64,000 nt of DNA, taken from assembly GCA_022457155.1 (NCBI GenBank), contig JAJGOT010000507.1:262001-326000 (forward strand), read 5' to 3'. How positions within the stretch are numbered: the first letter of the stretch is position 1; every line of letters starts with the position of its first letter. The translations under genes were made by a program, and so were the position numbers. The DNA is from Cladopsammia gracilis. Lineage: Eukaryota; Cnidaria; Anthozoa; Scleractinia; Dendrophylliidae. Shown piece by piece: positions 21,721-34,880 of the stretch. A model generated the notes under the pieces. That model was not told the origin of the DNA. It worked only from the letters and a program-made list of their open reading frames with translations, and did not search any database.

Positions 21721-24470
21721 ATGTGGCAACTTTGAATAATTTACGAAACACGAGGGGTTTTCAAAGCATTTGGAGACTATACACATGAAACCAGGTAATG
21801 CCGTTTGAACATATACTGAATGTTATCATACTTAAAAATACCAGAAAACAATTTGGTAGTTTTTTTCACGAGTCGAATAAACTTTAATTTCTTGAAATTA
21901 ATAAATTAAGTGCTATAAACATCTTGTTCTTTCTTTGCTTATAGTTTTTGCTGGGAGCTTCCGATCTTTTTCGGTTATTCAGCAAAGTTTTCGGTTGTAT
22001 CAAGCTTTCAAATAATAGGGTACGATTGTAGCCTTATTTTAGCGTTCTTGCAACAACTGAGGCAAATACGCAAGCATAACATTTGGAAGCTTAAATTCAG
22101 CATTCGACTGTGCAATAATTTCTGTCCAGCTGATTTTGTGGAAAATTGTTCACAGTAAAGCTTGAAGTCTTGGAACATATTGAGCTTAATTAGAAAAAAA
22201 AAATTGTCGTCGTTTTATGAAAAACGGGGTTTTCTAAAAACGCTTGTAACTTTTAATCCCTTATCTTATATGCAAGGTCCTGTATAATTTGAAGACTCCT
22301 TAATGGAGGGGGCCAACGCGACAAGAAAATAAACACGGCTATCTTGCTCTTGCTCTTTGTGACGTCATTTTCAGGTAATTTCGTTCCAAGTCTCCGTTCC
22401 AAGTCTTCGGGATCGCGCCTCTTCAGACCGCTAAATTTGTAATTTGTTAATTTCTTAAAGGAAATTCCTTTTACTATTTCGGTAAAAGAACATAATAAAC
22501 TGTAAAGAAGCCTGACCGGCCGCAAGTTGGTTGATTTCATTTCGCGTGTTCCGAAAAATGGGAAATTATCTATCCAAAAAAGCAGCGAGTAAAGACTAAG
22601 CAAATTTAATGCAATGGCTACCATCCCTTTATGTGTTTAGGTTTCTTCCTTAGCGCGCGCGCTCGCGTAGCATGGCATTGCGACAGGAATTGCGTGGGCT
22701 GTAAGGATGTGCATAGACAATTAGCGCGAACGTCCTTAAACACATTATCTGGATAAACGAAACGTTCTGAATATAGACTCAGAGAAAATGCATTACTTAC
22801 GCCTCAGTAGAACTTTAAAAAAGCTTTTTCTAGAATATTTTCTAGATAATTGAAAATTGTGTTGAAGTTAAACAGTCACTTAAGAACTTAAGACCCAAGC
22901 CAGATGGGTCTATTTAGAAAAACAAGAGCAATTATTATACATCACCTGCAGCTTTAAACAAAAAAACTTTAAATATTAGAACGCTGAATATTTAAAATAT
23001 CAGAAATGTTACCAGCCATCCGAGTTAACACTCCAAGTTACAGGCAAATTGAAACAAATAATTTCTACAAAAAAATATGCTCGCTGTTTCATTGAAAACC
23101 GCAATAAGAGTGTTTAGGCCTTTCAAATAATAACACTCTGAACGAAAATGGACAATTAAGACTGGTTTTGTCTTTCAAATGAAGTAATAAATTATTCATT
23201 CGTTGCTACTTATTAGCAAGCATTACGGGATATTAAAAAACTATCTGGGAAGCAAGAATGATATTCCTTTGTGGTAAGTTAGAACTAACTGTCGTTTCAT
23301 AGTTTTCTTTTAGAACTTAAAATATTTCATACGTTTTAAATGATATACATTGTCAAGCTCCAAAAATCCACCTCATGTAAATTCGCCGAAAGCCGACATT
23401 TTTTCTCTTCGTTTATTTAAATTGGTACGAATTATCTGAATGCATCGCGTCATGACCCGAATACTTTGATGAATGCCATATTAACAGATGACTGTGAATT
23501 TTTTTTATCTTCAAACGGACTAAAATATAACCTTCAACGATCAAGAAAGGTAAAGAGGAGTACGGAGATACTGCTTTAAGGGCCGACAGACAAAAAGCCA
23601 TCATTTTTAAGGAACGACCAATTATTATAGTTCCAAAATATAGATTTCCGTCGCACGCTGTTATTTAACCCTTTTTCTCGCGAATTTTCCCCAAAGAGCT
23701 GCAGTTTATAGCCGCAATTTTGTTAAAAAAGTCGTTAGCTTTTGCTCAGTTTTCCGACAAAGGTCAGCATAATAATGTAAACATATGTGTTATTTTTGTC
23801 TTATACGATAAATGAAAAACAGTATTAAAGTAATCTGAGTCAGCTTCTGTTTGTCAGCTGAACATTATTGATAACTCACAGAATAGAAACAGTGAAACAC
23901 AATGTTATGCCAAGATGCGGTGACTGTGCGGTATCAAGTACGACTTCCGCAGTCGATCACGCAACAAGTAGAGATAATTTCCTTATCAATACATTTACGG
24001 TCCTTTACCTTTAGTCTGCTGAGTTTAACAATATTTTTAGTTATGTTTACCTTCATTGCTAAAAGATTTATTAGAGCGATATCGAAAACTTCTTAACAGA
24101 TGTTTTCAAATACGGAACGTTGCGTCTTACTTGTTTGCAAAGTGTTTTCATTCTCAGACGTACTGGGAGGGAGGGGGGGATGAATGCCACCCATTTTGAT
24201 GCTTTTGGTAGCGTTTTATATGCTTGAAAAGCATGCATTTTTATTCATAAATGGCTTGATCTCATGCTCCTTATGTTGTCTATCGCGTTACCATAGCAAC
24301 CAATTGTCTTCACTTCTCAAGGATAAACGAACAGCTGCGGAAGATGACATGTGCTAACAATAAATCATCTTGAAAAATTAGGAAAAAATCATTTAGGGGT
24401 GTTGACATCCACCCACCACATACACTTCCCACACCCCCTCCCCCTCCCCCCACACTCCCCACACCTCCCT

Positions 24471-24563
<93 letters not shown>

Positions 24564-25235
24564 CCCGTACGTCAGAGAGTCAAACACATTATATGCAAAA
24601 TAAATATAAGTTTATCTAGCGAAAAAGGAAATGTTCAACTTAAAAGAGAATAATGACATAAACTGGGGCAACTTATTATGTGCCACATGTAGCTTTGAAA
24701 CATTAAAGGGAAAAATTAAAATTTTTAATATGAGAACGGAGTATAATTATGTTTAAAGTGTCAGAAATCGGTCGCCAAATATCCGAGTAAACTAGTGGTT
24801 CCTAATTGAAGGTAAAGTGCTGCGAGCAGATGGTCTAGTTATAAAGCATCATATTTCTTAATTGCCCAAACAAAATATTGGGAGGTATTTGGTAGTAATG
24901 TCCAAAATTGATTGTAGTAAAGAGGAAGGAATGTGTTTATTAGCAGATGCAGTATGTCTTCGGTGTTTTTCTGCGACCACGATGGGTCGATTGACACACT
25001 GGCCACCGAGCACATTCGCTCAGTTCAGTTTGTTTGTCACAGATATCAGAGCAAATCGGCTCAAAACGTGATTCGGTTTGTAGGTCGTTTTATGTCGCTC
25101 CGTTCGCACAATTTGCAATCAACGATGCTTTGAAATCGACGATGCTTTGAAAGAAAAGACCGAAAACTCCTTAAGTGACACGGTAGCAAAGGAGTACAAA
25201 GTTCACCAAATACAGAACGTTAAAAACTCGTCTCG
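21721..25235 (+). repeat. Large repeated block, copy A
   Basis: This block recurs in the same orientation as B (from 26279) and C (from 34868). Shared markers in order are: ACTTTGAATAATTTACGAAACACG; GACAAGAAAATAAACACGGCTATCTT; TTCCTTAGCGCGCGCGCTCGCG; AAAAACAAGAGCAATTATT; TTCGCCGAAAGCCGA; GACTGTGCGGTATCAAGTACGAC; GGGGTGTTGACATCCACC; and TCAGTTCAGTTTGTTTGTCACAGAT. Copy A lacks the 181-bp MITE present in B and C, and carries an expanded (CA)n. No gene is supported within it. Confidence 0.85.
24472..24560. repeat. (CA)n microsatellite
   Basis: About 44 uninterrupted CA units follow a C-rich CCCCCACACTCCC tract. The equivalent position of block C (about 37630-37670) holds only the C-rich tract, so the expansion is specific to copy A. 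Confidence 0.97.
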
Positions 25236-25481
25236 GCTGTGTAGCCGCGCGAAAAACAAAGCCTCAAAGATCCCGGATGTTTTGTGGCGTCACACGCGCA
25301 TGTTTTGCGACGTCATACGCGCCAGCGAGCTAGCCCAACGCGTACGGCGGGCGTACGCCGGCGGCGGGCGGCGGGTCGCACACGCACGCGCCCGCGGAAC
25401 ATTCTGCCATGAAATATGACGGGTATAGGTTCTATGAGTATGGTGCTCCGCCGGGCCTTCGGCCCGCGGGCTCCGCTATAA
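25236..25481 (-). mobile_element. Truncated copy of the GC-rich-head element
   Basis: It runs from GTAGCCGCGCGAAAAACAAAGCCTC through GCATGTTTTGCGACGTCATACGCG to GGCCTTCGGCCCGCGGGCTCCGCTATA. This is the inverse of the head at 20847-21055 and the same orientation as 55200-55488. The AT-rich tail is missing. Confidence 0.75.
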
Positions 25482-25569
25482 AGAACTAACTCCCCGAACA
25501 AAAGTTAACAAATTTTATCCCCATTTTCTACTCATACCTATATCTCGTTTTGCGCATGTGCACATTAAC

Positions 25570-26180
25570 GAGATAAAAATGGCTTTCTCAAACCCCTAAT
25601 CCACCAAGAATACCAATATTCTACACTCTCACAAAAATCCACAAACGGAAACCGGTTGTAGTTGTAGTGGACCAACAGAGAATCTCATCCTTTGTGGATC
25701 ATTTACTGTAGCCTATTGCTCATTAAACAGAAATCGTATGTCAAAGATACAACTGATTTCATCAACTTCATAGAAAACACTAAGGTATCACGCGATGCAA
25801 TTTTAGTGTCTATGGATATGACAAGCTTGTACACAAATATACCATAGCACAGAAGGAGGGTATCACTATAGTATGCACAGCATACAACCGTTTCTACAAC
25901 AATAACCCCCCATACTATCACACCATCTCAAATAACTGCTTGGCCTCATTCTCAAAGAAAACCCGTTAAAATTTAACGAGGAAAACTACCTCCAAATTCA
26001 TAGAACAGCCATGGAAACTAAAATGGCAGTATCTTTTGCCAACATATTCATGGCCGAAATTGAGATAGAATCACTTGGACATAGCCGAATCAAACTATCA
26101 ATATGGAAACGCTACATTGACGACGTTTTTTTTCTCTATGGGATAACAATAAACAGGAGATAGAACTATTACGACTTAAG
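25570..26180 (+). pseudogene. Decayed Penelope-like reverse transcriptase
   Basis: Broken frames read LLGLILKENP, then ENYLQIHRTAMETKMAVSFAN, FMAEIEIESLGHSRIK and WKRYIDDVFF. The order (GTAMGTKM-like block followed by a Y-x-DD-x-F catalytic block) is that of Penelope-like RTs. Several stops and shifts, starting about 25750, make it non-functional. A close relative lies at 34482-34880, where one block is missing. Confidence 0.7.
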
Positions 26181-27909
26181 GTGTCTTTGTGGAAGTTAAG
26201 GAGACCAAAGGCAATTTTAGGTCCTGAAGTTGGCCTTATATTCGATCACCATCTTGCTTCTAGCGAGTTTTTGGCTTGACTTTGAATAATTTACGAAACA
26301 CGAGGGGTTTTCAAAGCATTTGGAAAATGGAAGACGTGAAGTAGCAAACTTGACGACACAAATTCGCCGAGTATCTTCGAGACTATACACATGAAACCAG
26401 GTAATGCCGTTTGTACATATACTGAATGTTATCATACTTAAAAATACCAGAAAACAATTTGGTAGTTTTTTTCACGAGTCGAATAAACTTTAATTTCTTG
26501 AAATTAATAAATTATGTGCTATAAACATCTTGTTCTTTCTCTGCTTATAGTTTTTGCTGGGAGCTTCCGATCTTTTTCGGTTATTCAGCAAAGTTTTCGG
26601 TTGTATCAAGCTTCCAAATAATAGGGTACGATTGTAGCTTTATTTTAGCGTTCTTGCAACAACTGAGGCAAATACGCAAGCATAACATTTGGAAGCTTAA
26701 ATTCAGCATTCGAATGTGCAATAATTTCTGTCCAGCTGATTTTGTGGAAAATTGTTCACAGTAAAGCTTGAAGTCTTGGAACGTATTGAGCTTAATCAGA
26801 AAAAAAAATTGTCGTCGTTTTATGAAAAACGGGGTTTTCTAAAAACGCTTGTAACTTTTAATCCCTTATCTTATATGCAACGTCCTGTATAATTTGAAGA
26901 CTCCTTTATCGCCCTACCAAAACTTGCAAAAATCAGTTAACGCTTACATGCCGAAAATTCGATTTATAAAAGGGAGCCTCCGCGCCATTAAGTAGCCGCG
27001 CGACACCTTAAAGCGTCTTTGTGGAAGTTAAGGCAACTTAAGGCAGTTTTAGGTCCTAAAGTAGGCCTTATCTTCGATCGCTATCTTGCTTTGAGCGAGT
27101 TTTTGGCTTTACCCACGGCCCCGTTCTGATCAAAATCGATAGATATTTTCCAGGCTCTCACACAGATATAGTGGGTGCAAAAGCGACAAGAAAATAAACA
27201 CGGCTATCTTGCTCTTGCTCGTTGTGACGTCATTTTCAGGTAAATTCGTTCCAAGTCTCCGTTCCAAGTCTCCGGGTTCGCGCCTCTTCAGACCGCTAAA
27301 TTTGTAATTTGTTAATTTCTTATATTCGATCGCCATCTTGCTTCGAGCGAGTTTTTGGCTTTATCCACCGCCCGTTCTGATCAAAATCGATAGATATTTT
27401 CCAGCTGTCAGATATAGTGGGGGCCAACGCGACAAGAAAATAAACACGGCTATCTTCCAATAAAATCTTCATTTTAGTGATGTAAACAAAAATTGCCAAC
27501 ACTTTGCGACGTCATTTTCAGGTAAATTCGTCCACAGTCTCTGGGACACTATTTTGATCGCGTCTCCAGATCGCTAAATGTGTACTTTTCTAATTCCTCA
27601 AGCAAATTTATTTTACCATTTCGGTAAAAGAACATAATAAACTACTGTAAAGAAGCGCAAAAAAAATCACTTGACGTACACTTCAAAGTAAAGCTAATCT
27701 TTAAACAACAGTATTTGCAAATCCTGACCGGCCGCAAGTTGGTTGATTTCATTTCGCGTGGGTCGAAATATGAGAAAATTAGATACTCAAAAAGCAGGGA
27801 TCACTGAACATCCAAGCGAGTTAAGTCTAAACAAATTTAATGGAACGGCTACCATCCCCTTATGTGTTTAAGTTTCTTCCTTAGCGCGCGCCCTCGCGCA
27901 GTATGGCAC

Positions 27910-28090
27910 AGACCTTTTTCATAAATGGCGGTCGATTTATTTTTCTTTTATATACATGTTAATTAGCCTTACTGGCCTCATTTTAGAGAAAATTGATATT
28001 TTGAATTTGCGCATTCTAACGAGGCCAGTAGGGCTGATTAGCATGAATGTAAAAGAATAATTAATCTGCCGCCATTTATGAAAAAGGTCT
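27910..28090. mobile_element. 181-bp MITE AGACCTTTTTCATAAATGGC (in block B)
   Basis: Ends AGACCTTTTTCATAAATGGCGG and CCGCCATTTATGAAAAAGGTCT are inverse copies. An inner pair, TACTGGCCTCATTTTAGAGA and CTAACGAGGCCAGTA, adds symmetry. Block A has the uninterrupted sequence CATGGCATTGCGACAGG at about 22671-22687. Confidence 0.9.
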
Positions 28091-29323
28091 ATTGCGACAG
28101 GCATTGCGTGCGCAGTAAGGACTGATGTGCATAGACAATTAGCGCAAACGTCCTTAAACACATTATCTGTAGAACGAAACGTTCTGAATATAGACTCAGA
28201 GAAAATGCTTTACTTACGCCTCAGTAGAACCTTAAAGAAGCATTTTCTATTTTTTTTCTAGATAATTGAAAATTGCGTTGAAGTTAAACAGTGACTTAAG
28301 ACCGAAGTCAGATGGGTCTATTTGGAAAAACAAGAGCAATTATTTTGCATCACCTGCAGCTTTAAACAATAAAAAAAAGAACTTTAAATATGAGAACGCT
28401 GAATATTTAAAATATCAGAAATGTTGCTAAACATCCGAGTTAACACTCCAAGTTACAGGCAAATTTAAACAAATGATTGCTACAAAAATTATGCTCGCTG
28501 TTTCTTTGAAAACCGCAATAAGACATCTTAAGGCCTTTCAAATAATAACACTCTGAAAATGGACCAATTAAGACTGGTTTTGTCTTTCAAATGAAGTAAT
28601 AAATTATTCATTCGTTGCCACTTATTAGCAAGCATTACGGGATATTAAAAGACTATCTGGGAAGCAAGAATGATATTCCGCTGTGGTAAGTTAGAACTAA
28701 CTGTCGTTTCATACGTTTTTTACAACTTAAAATATTTCATACGCTTTAAAATATATAAATTGTCAAGCTCTACCAATCCGCCACAAGAAAATTCGCCGAA
28801 AGCCGATGTTTTTTCTCTCTTCGTTTATTTAAATTGGTACGAATTATCTGAATGCATCGCGTTATGAACCGAATACTTTGATGAATGCTATATTAACAGA
28901 TTACTGTGAAATTTTTATATACATCTTCAAATGGACTAAAATATAACCTCAATGATCAAGAAGGGAAAGGAGCTCAGTGCAGAGATATTGCTTTTAGGGC
29001 CGACAGACAAAAAGCCATCATTTTTAAGGAACGACCAGTTATTATAGTTCCAAAATATAGATTTCCGTCGCACGCTGTTATTTAACCCGTTTTCTCTCGA
29101 ATTTTCACCAAAGAGCCGCAGTTTATAGCCACAATTTTGTAAAAAAGTCGTTAGCTTTTGCTCAGTTTCCGGCAAAGGTAAGCGTAATAATGTAAACATA
29201 TGTGTTATTTTTGTCTTATAAGATAAATGCAAAACAGTATTAAAGTATTCTGAGTCAGCTTCTGTTTGTCAGCTGAACATTATTGATAACTCACAGAATA
29301 GAAACAGTGAAACACAATGTTAT

Positions 29324-30297
29324 GTAAGGGTTATTGACCAGGAGCGAGGGGATATGTGATATATTCCCCTCGTGGCGTACCCGATGGCGTAGCCCGAGGG
29401 AACGCCACGAGGGGAATATATCACATATCCCCGAGGAACAGGTCAATGACATGCTTATTTTTCACCTTGTGAGGTTTTATAAAACAAAGAAACTATTAAT
29501 TTTTCGGAGAGTAACACTCCATTCAAGTCAAATGCAAAAAAAGCATGATTCCACAAGGCTGCATTGGGATTACGTCACATGACGAAGCGAGACGGTAAAC
29601 ATGTTTTGCTTTTGCCAAATTTGCATTGAGCACGTTGCGTCGTTATGAGTAGAAGGAGGGAGAGAGAGAAGAAAATGTATGAACAGTACTCGTGGTCTCG
29701 TCATGGCCCAACTGCCCGCCTTCATCTTTCGAAGATCAATGGAGTGGTTGCGGCGTGTTTTCCAAGGGAAACCGGCGGAAACATATTCAGGTTCAAGTGT
29801 AAAACGAGGCGTCATACATTATTGAAGACTCGAAACCTGAATCGAGGTACGATACCATCGAATAATGTTATTAACATTTCGCCTTTTGGTCGCGTCCGGC
29901 AAGTTAATTACGTAGGAATAAACTTGATGAAGTTGCCTTTTTATGTAAACAAACAATGTTGACCGATGCTAGAGTGTTTTCCTTGTAATGCCCCATTTTG
30001 TATTCCCGTTTGTGTTCTTCTATTATGAGGGGAATAAGTCGAGGGGACTAAGGCGAGGGGAATATGTCGAGGCGGAATATGTCAAGGGGAATATGTTGGG
30101 GGAATATGTTCGGGGGAATATGACGAGGGTAATATATAATCCTTTGTTTTGCTATTGTTATCAGCTATTGTTTTCAGCCCCGCCTCTCCCCTGTTACAAT
30201 CAAAGCCGCATCCAGCTTTTCAGACACTATAATGAATGTGGTTATGTGATATATTCCCCTGAAAAGAACAAAGAAAACTGAGCCAGGTGGAAAATAA
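29324..30297. mobile_element. 0.97-kb insertion rich in GAGGGGAATATGTC motifs
   Basis: It splits block B between GAAACACAATGTTATG and CCAAGATACCGTGAC, which are contiguous in copy A near 23910. It carries a perfect 31-bp-arm hairpin (29350-29432, GGGGATATGTGATATATTCC with its complement) and, at 30030-30130, about seven GAGGGGAATATGTC-like units on one side. The end sequences pair only weakly. A 105-codon frame (29645-29962) has no recognised domain. Confidence 0.7.
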
Positions 30298-31156
30298 GCC
30301 AAGATACCGTGACTGTGCGGTATCAAGTACGACTTCTGCAGTCGATCACGTTACAAGAAGAGATAATTTCCGTATCAATACATTTACCGTCCTTTACTTT
30401 TAGTCTTCTGAATTAAACAATATTTTTAGTTATGTTTACCTTCATTCATTCCCAAAAGGATTTATTTGAGCGATATCGAAAACTTCTTAACAGATGTTTT
30501 GAAATACGGAACGTCGGGGGAATAAATGCCACCCATTTTGATGTTTTTGGTAGCGTTTTATATGCTTGAAAAGCATGCATTTTTATTCAAAAATGGCTTG
30601 ACCTCATGCTACTAATGACATCATATCACGTTACCATCGCAACCAATCGTCTTCACTTCTCAAGGATAAACAAACAACTACTGAAGATGACATGTGCTAA
30701 CAATAAATGATCTTGAAAAATTAGGAAAAAAATCCTTTAGGGGTGTTAACATCCACCTCTGCGACCACAATGGGTCGTTTTGACACGCTGGCCATCGAGC
30801 ACATTCGCTCAGTTCAGTTTGTTTGTCACAGATCAGAGCAAATCGGCTCAACTTGTGATTCGGTTTGCAGTAAAAAGCAGTACAAAGTTCACCAAATACA
30901 GAAAGTTAAACTCTCGTCGTACACGAACATGCCAGACATATTGTAGAGCTCGCGAAAGGAAAGCTCATGTTTGACCCAGCGTTGCAATGGTCAGCTGTGC
31001 TGTTGAACCGCAGGAAAGCGAGGCAAAATGTTCGACTAACACACAACAAAACAGTCCACGATTTTGGTTTATAAACACGAAATGAAGCTAACGCTTGAAG
31101 TCTAATTTCAAGTTTTACCACCAAATTTCCATTAAAACCTTCTAAGGTCTTAAGGT

Positions 31157-31542
31157 CTCATGAGTGGGCAAACATACTTAACATCCACGGCCAGGTTGAT
31201 GTGATCTTCCTTGATTTTGCGAAGGCCTTTGACACTGTGCCACACGAAAGGCTCCTCCTTAAGGCCAAATTTTACGGCATATCCGGGAAGTTAAATAATT
31301 GGCTGCGGGCTTTTCTCACTGCTAGGAGACAACGCGTAGTGGTAAATGGTTCATCGTCCAAGTGGTCACCTGTACTATCCGGTGTCCCCCAGGGCACTGT
31401 TCTGGGGCCGATTTTGTTCCTTCTCTTTATTAACGATCTGCCCTCGGCTGTATCATCGAGTGTCAAGTTATTTGCGGATGACAGTGTGCTCTACCGCCAT
31501 ATTGAGTCTTCAGCTGACCACGATAAGCTTCAGTCCGAGTGT
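31157..31542 (+). pseudogene. LINE reverse transcriptase fragment
   Basis: This 128-codon open piece of a non-LTR RT contains VIFLDFAKAFDTVPHERLL, SGVPQGTVLGPILF and the catalytic LFADDSVLY. The N- and C-terminal thirds are absent. It ends abruptly at a junction with an inverted 125-bp piece of the A/B/C block (31543-31664). It is a dead fragment brought in by rearrangement or truncated insertion, even though the catalytic residues are intact. Confidence 0.85.
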
Positions 31543-31664
31543 TAACTCGGATGTTTAGCAACATTTCTGACATTCTAAATATTCAGCGCTCTCGCATTTA
31601 AAGTTCTTTTTTGTTGTTTAAAGCTGCAGGTGATGCAAAATAATTGCTCTTGTTTTTCTAAATT

Positions 31665-32711
31665 CTCTTACCTCATGTTTTTAATTCCATTTGCTGCTTC
31701 TATATGTTTTGAACGGGTATTCTACATTTAGTTTGTAAAAGAGGATTTTAGTTTAGACTGAGTTTTCAAACCTTTATAAGAAGCCGCGTGCGACGGACCA
31801 GAGGTCAAATCTGTCGGTTGTGGTTTCCCATGGCGTGTTGCGCTTGTAGATTTTGACCTGATTTTAGCGTCCGGTTTTTTGCCTGGCGGTTGTTGTGTTG
31901 TTTTCGCCATTAATATTGGCATGTAGATTTTTATGTAGGAAAGGTTTGAATTTCTCTAACTTTAATATCTCTCTGAAATACGGACATGACAGGATCTGAA
32001 AATATCTGTTGGCCGTTCATGTCTTTCCCGCTATTAATGTCACGCTGGGAGAACCGAAACCATGGTCTTGCCTGAATGAAATAGTGGCATAAACGGAGCA
32101 GTCGCTAGACTGTGAAAATTGACAACGGAGGAGAATTAGTTCCACGAGAATTAGCTCCACGCTACAGCTATACAGAGTAGCGAATGGAAGCTAAAATTAC
32201 AGCCTTGACTGAGACAAACTTAAACTCTCTACAAGTCGAATAGCTTATTAAGCTGCAACTCTCTCAGCTATAAAGCTTGGATCCAGAAAATTCAAATCCT
32301 GCAAAGACGAAACTAAAATAGCCGGGCCCAGCGTGACATTAATAGCGGGAAAGACATGAACGGCCAACAGATATTTTCAGATCCTGTCATGTCCGTATTT
32401 CAGAGAGATATTAAAGTTAGAGAAATTCAAACCTTTCCTACATAAAAATCTACATGCCAATATTAATGGCGAAAACAACACAACAATCGCCAGGCAAAAA
32501 ACTGGACGCTAAAATCAGGTCAAAATCTACAAGCGCAACACGCCACGGGAAACCACAACCGACAGATTTGACCTCTTGTCCGTCGCACGCGGCTTCTTAT
32601 AAAGGTTTGAAAACTCAGTCTAAACTAAAATCCTCTTTTACAAACTAAATGTAGAATACCCGTTCTAAACATATAGAAGCAGCAAATGGCATTAAAAACA
32701 TGAGGTAAGAG
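31665..32711. repeat. Long inverted repeat, two 385-bp arms
   Basis: Arms 31665-32049 and 32327-32711 are inverse copies of equal length with only a few differences, around a 277-bp spacer. A 64-codon frame appears on opposite strands in the two arms with about 60 identical residues, purely because the arms are copies. There is no recognised transposase. It may be a fold-back transposon or an inverted duplication. Confidence 0.92.
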
Positions 32712-33246
32712 TCTGTGTAGGCCTGCCACCCCCATTTTACATTCGATCATATGGAAACCGGGCTTAAGGGTGTTTACCGATCATTTCCGACGAGCACCCC
32801 CGTCACTTCTATATTGATTCCCTTCGGGCAAAATGCACTGTGTCTCTTTGAGAATCCGATCTCAGTGTTAAATGACTCCGGCAAAATTTAATTTCCAAAA
32901 CTAGATTGACAATCTGCAAGTTAAGATATCTGGCAAAAGGTTTAAGTGATTAATTTTGAAGTATGTCAGTTGCAGGGAAGCGTGATTTTGCTCGGCTTTT
33001 GAGTTTTCCATACATTTCTAGTTATCATCGAAGTTTTGCCGCTAACTTTAGTGAAGTTTTACAGACAAATGTATAGAGTGTTGAAAAGGCCACCACGTGT
33101 TTCCAAGCACAGCTACATCTCTCAATTCTGATAAGAAAAATAACTTTCCCGTTTTCTTAAGTTTGTTGCCGGGTACAAAACATGTCAGATGCCGTATATG
33201 ATTTCAACAGAAATATTGGTGGTTGGATTCTCAGGCTTCTCATACT

Positions 33247-34480
33247 TCTCGGGAAGCCTCAGGTAGCAATTATTTTAGGCAGGCTCTTTACGTACGTTCT
33301 TTTTCACGTGCTTCCGTTTTATGTCTATCCCCATATTGAGGACACTCATCGATAGCTTCTTTTTACGTACCTAAGGACACCGTCTTTGCGCTTTAGAAAA
33401 TAACTACGAACAATGCACATAAAATATGTACCTCATGGCCCTTCTGTTCTGTTCACCTCCGAAACTTGACAGATTGAGTATGTTACTGGCTTACATCAGT
33501 TCTGGATTGTAGTGTAGTGTCAATACTATTGGGAGACCACGTTTGTTTTTATAAAAGCTGACAGGCCTAGCACAAATCCTGCTCGTCGCTAAAAGCATTT
33601 TAGCCCAGCTTTAGAATAAGTCTACGCCAAGTACGTGCCTGAGAGATTTTTCCTTTTAGATCAAAATAAAGATAAATCAGGCCTGTTGTTCTAAATGTTG
33701 TCGTTTATTTCATCTTAGGAAAAAAATGCTCTAGCTGTGATACTGACAAGAGGAATTTACGCTTTCCAGAGCCGTTTACAGGTTTAGAATATTTAGCTAT
33801 GCCATCGTTTGCTTGCTATCTCTTGGCATAACAATGGAGCTTCTTTGGCTCACTTCGAAAGAGTTGCAAGATCAGTAGTAGTCGCTGAAGTAGAAATTAT
33901 TCGATGCTTAGGGTCAGTTCATTTCTCAGTCCGTCAGCAAGTCTGCGTTAGCATAACTTGCGAGATAGTGTTTCTTCATCACGGCTAAAAGAGTGTAAGA
34001 TCCAAGTCTCATGCGATAGTCACGGTCTATTTTGGAATAGTGGCATCTTGCAAATTGTTTTTAGCTTCTTAGAGTTTATTCTGCGTTTAAGTTGAAGTGT
34101 TTCTCGAAGCTAGGCAGTACCTCCATTGTCAGACGTATAGCGACTGCATCCGGTTTGTAATATTTGAATCTCCAGCAAGGTAGCTGTTTTGTTATTCTTA
34201 CGGATGCAAGTGGTTGTCGATGTCTTCATCTTTTTCGTTAGATATTTCTTCAGAAGCTGAGCTATAGAAATTTAGATTTGCGACCTCTTGTGGAAAGCTG
34301 TCCATGAAAAAAATAATCGCGTATACACAAAATTCTGCTACATGCTTTGAAGTTCGAAACCCCGAGTTGACAGGAGACACGCGCGAGACGGGGAAAACCC
34401 CAACGTGCAAAGAGTCAATCATAAGCGAGCTCGTCATTTGAAAACAAAAACAAACGACCGCAAAGCCGAATGGGTGATAC
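33247..34480. other. Non-coding stretch, no feature identified
   Basis: No repeat end or domain was found. A minus-strand 103-codon frame (34198-34509) is unlike any family I know. Confidence 0.45.
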
Positions 34481-34481
34481 T

Positions 34482-34880
34482 GGGTCTTTAAAGAGAAATC
34501 GTATCTCAAAGATACAACTGATTAATTTCATCAACTTCATAGAAAACACTAATGGTATCACGCGATGCAATTTTAGTGTATATGGATATGACAAGCTTGT
34601 ACACAAATATACCATAGCACAAAAGGAAGATATCACTATAGTATGCACAGCATACAACCGTTTCTACAACAATAACTCTCCCATACCATCACAATATCTC
34701 AAAGAACTGCTTGGCCTCATTCTCAAAGAAAACCCGTTCCAATTTAACGAGGCAAACTACCTCCAAATTCATGGAACAGCCATGGGAACTAAAATGGGAG
34801 TATATTTTGCCAACATATCCATGGCCGAAATTGAAACAGAATTACTTGGACACAGCAGAATCAAACCATCTTTGTTTTTG
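34482..34880 (+). pseudogene. Penelope-like reverse transcriptase fragment with internal deletion
   Basis: An open frame carries LKELLGLILKENPFQFNEAN, YLQIHGTAMGTKMGVYFANI and MAEIETELLGHSRIKPS. It then jumps to FLWKLRR, so the YxDD catalytic block seen in the related copy at 26100-26130 is lost. The first 30 residues are frame-shifted relative to that copy. It abuts block C directly, as the other copy abuts block B. Confidence 0.72.

Larger units (their letters stand above)
26279..33246 (+). repeat. Large repeated block, copy B (interrupted)
   Basis: This is the same ordered markers as copy A, extended further right to share 30980-31150 and 32720-33246 with copy C (for example ACAAAACAGTCCACGATTTTGG, then GGTGGTTGGATTCTCAG). 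It is interrupted by a 0.97-kb insert (29324-30297), a LINE RT fragment and a long inverted repeat (31157-32711). The phrase GATCAAAATCGATAGATATTTTCCAG occurs twice within 250 bp (27127, 27377), which shows an internal duplication. Confidence 0.83.

Noticed and set aside
24310..24653. Three overlapping open frames with long His-Thr or Cys-Val repeats
   Set aside because: They are translations of the (CA)n microsatellite, not genes.
29645..29962. 105-codon basic frame inside the 0.97-kb insertion
   Set aside because: No conserved motif is visible and no second copy is available to show conservation.
31728..32648. A pair of near-identical 64-codon genes on opposite strands
   Set aside because: They are the same sequence in the two arms of an inverted repeat, have no known domain, and the frame is short.
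34198..34509. 103-codon minus-strand frame before block C
   Set aside because: It partly overlaps the Penelope-like RT frame on the other strand and has no recognisable domain.
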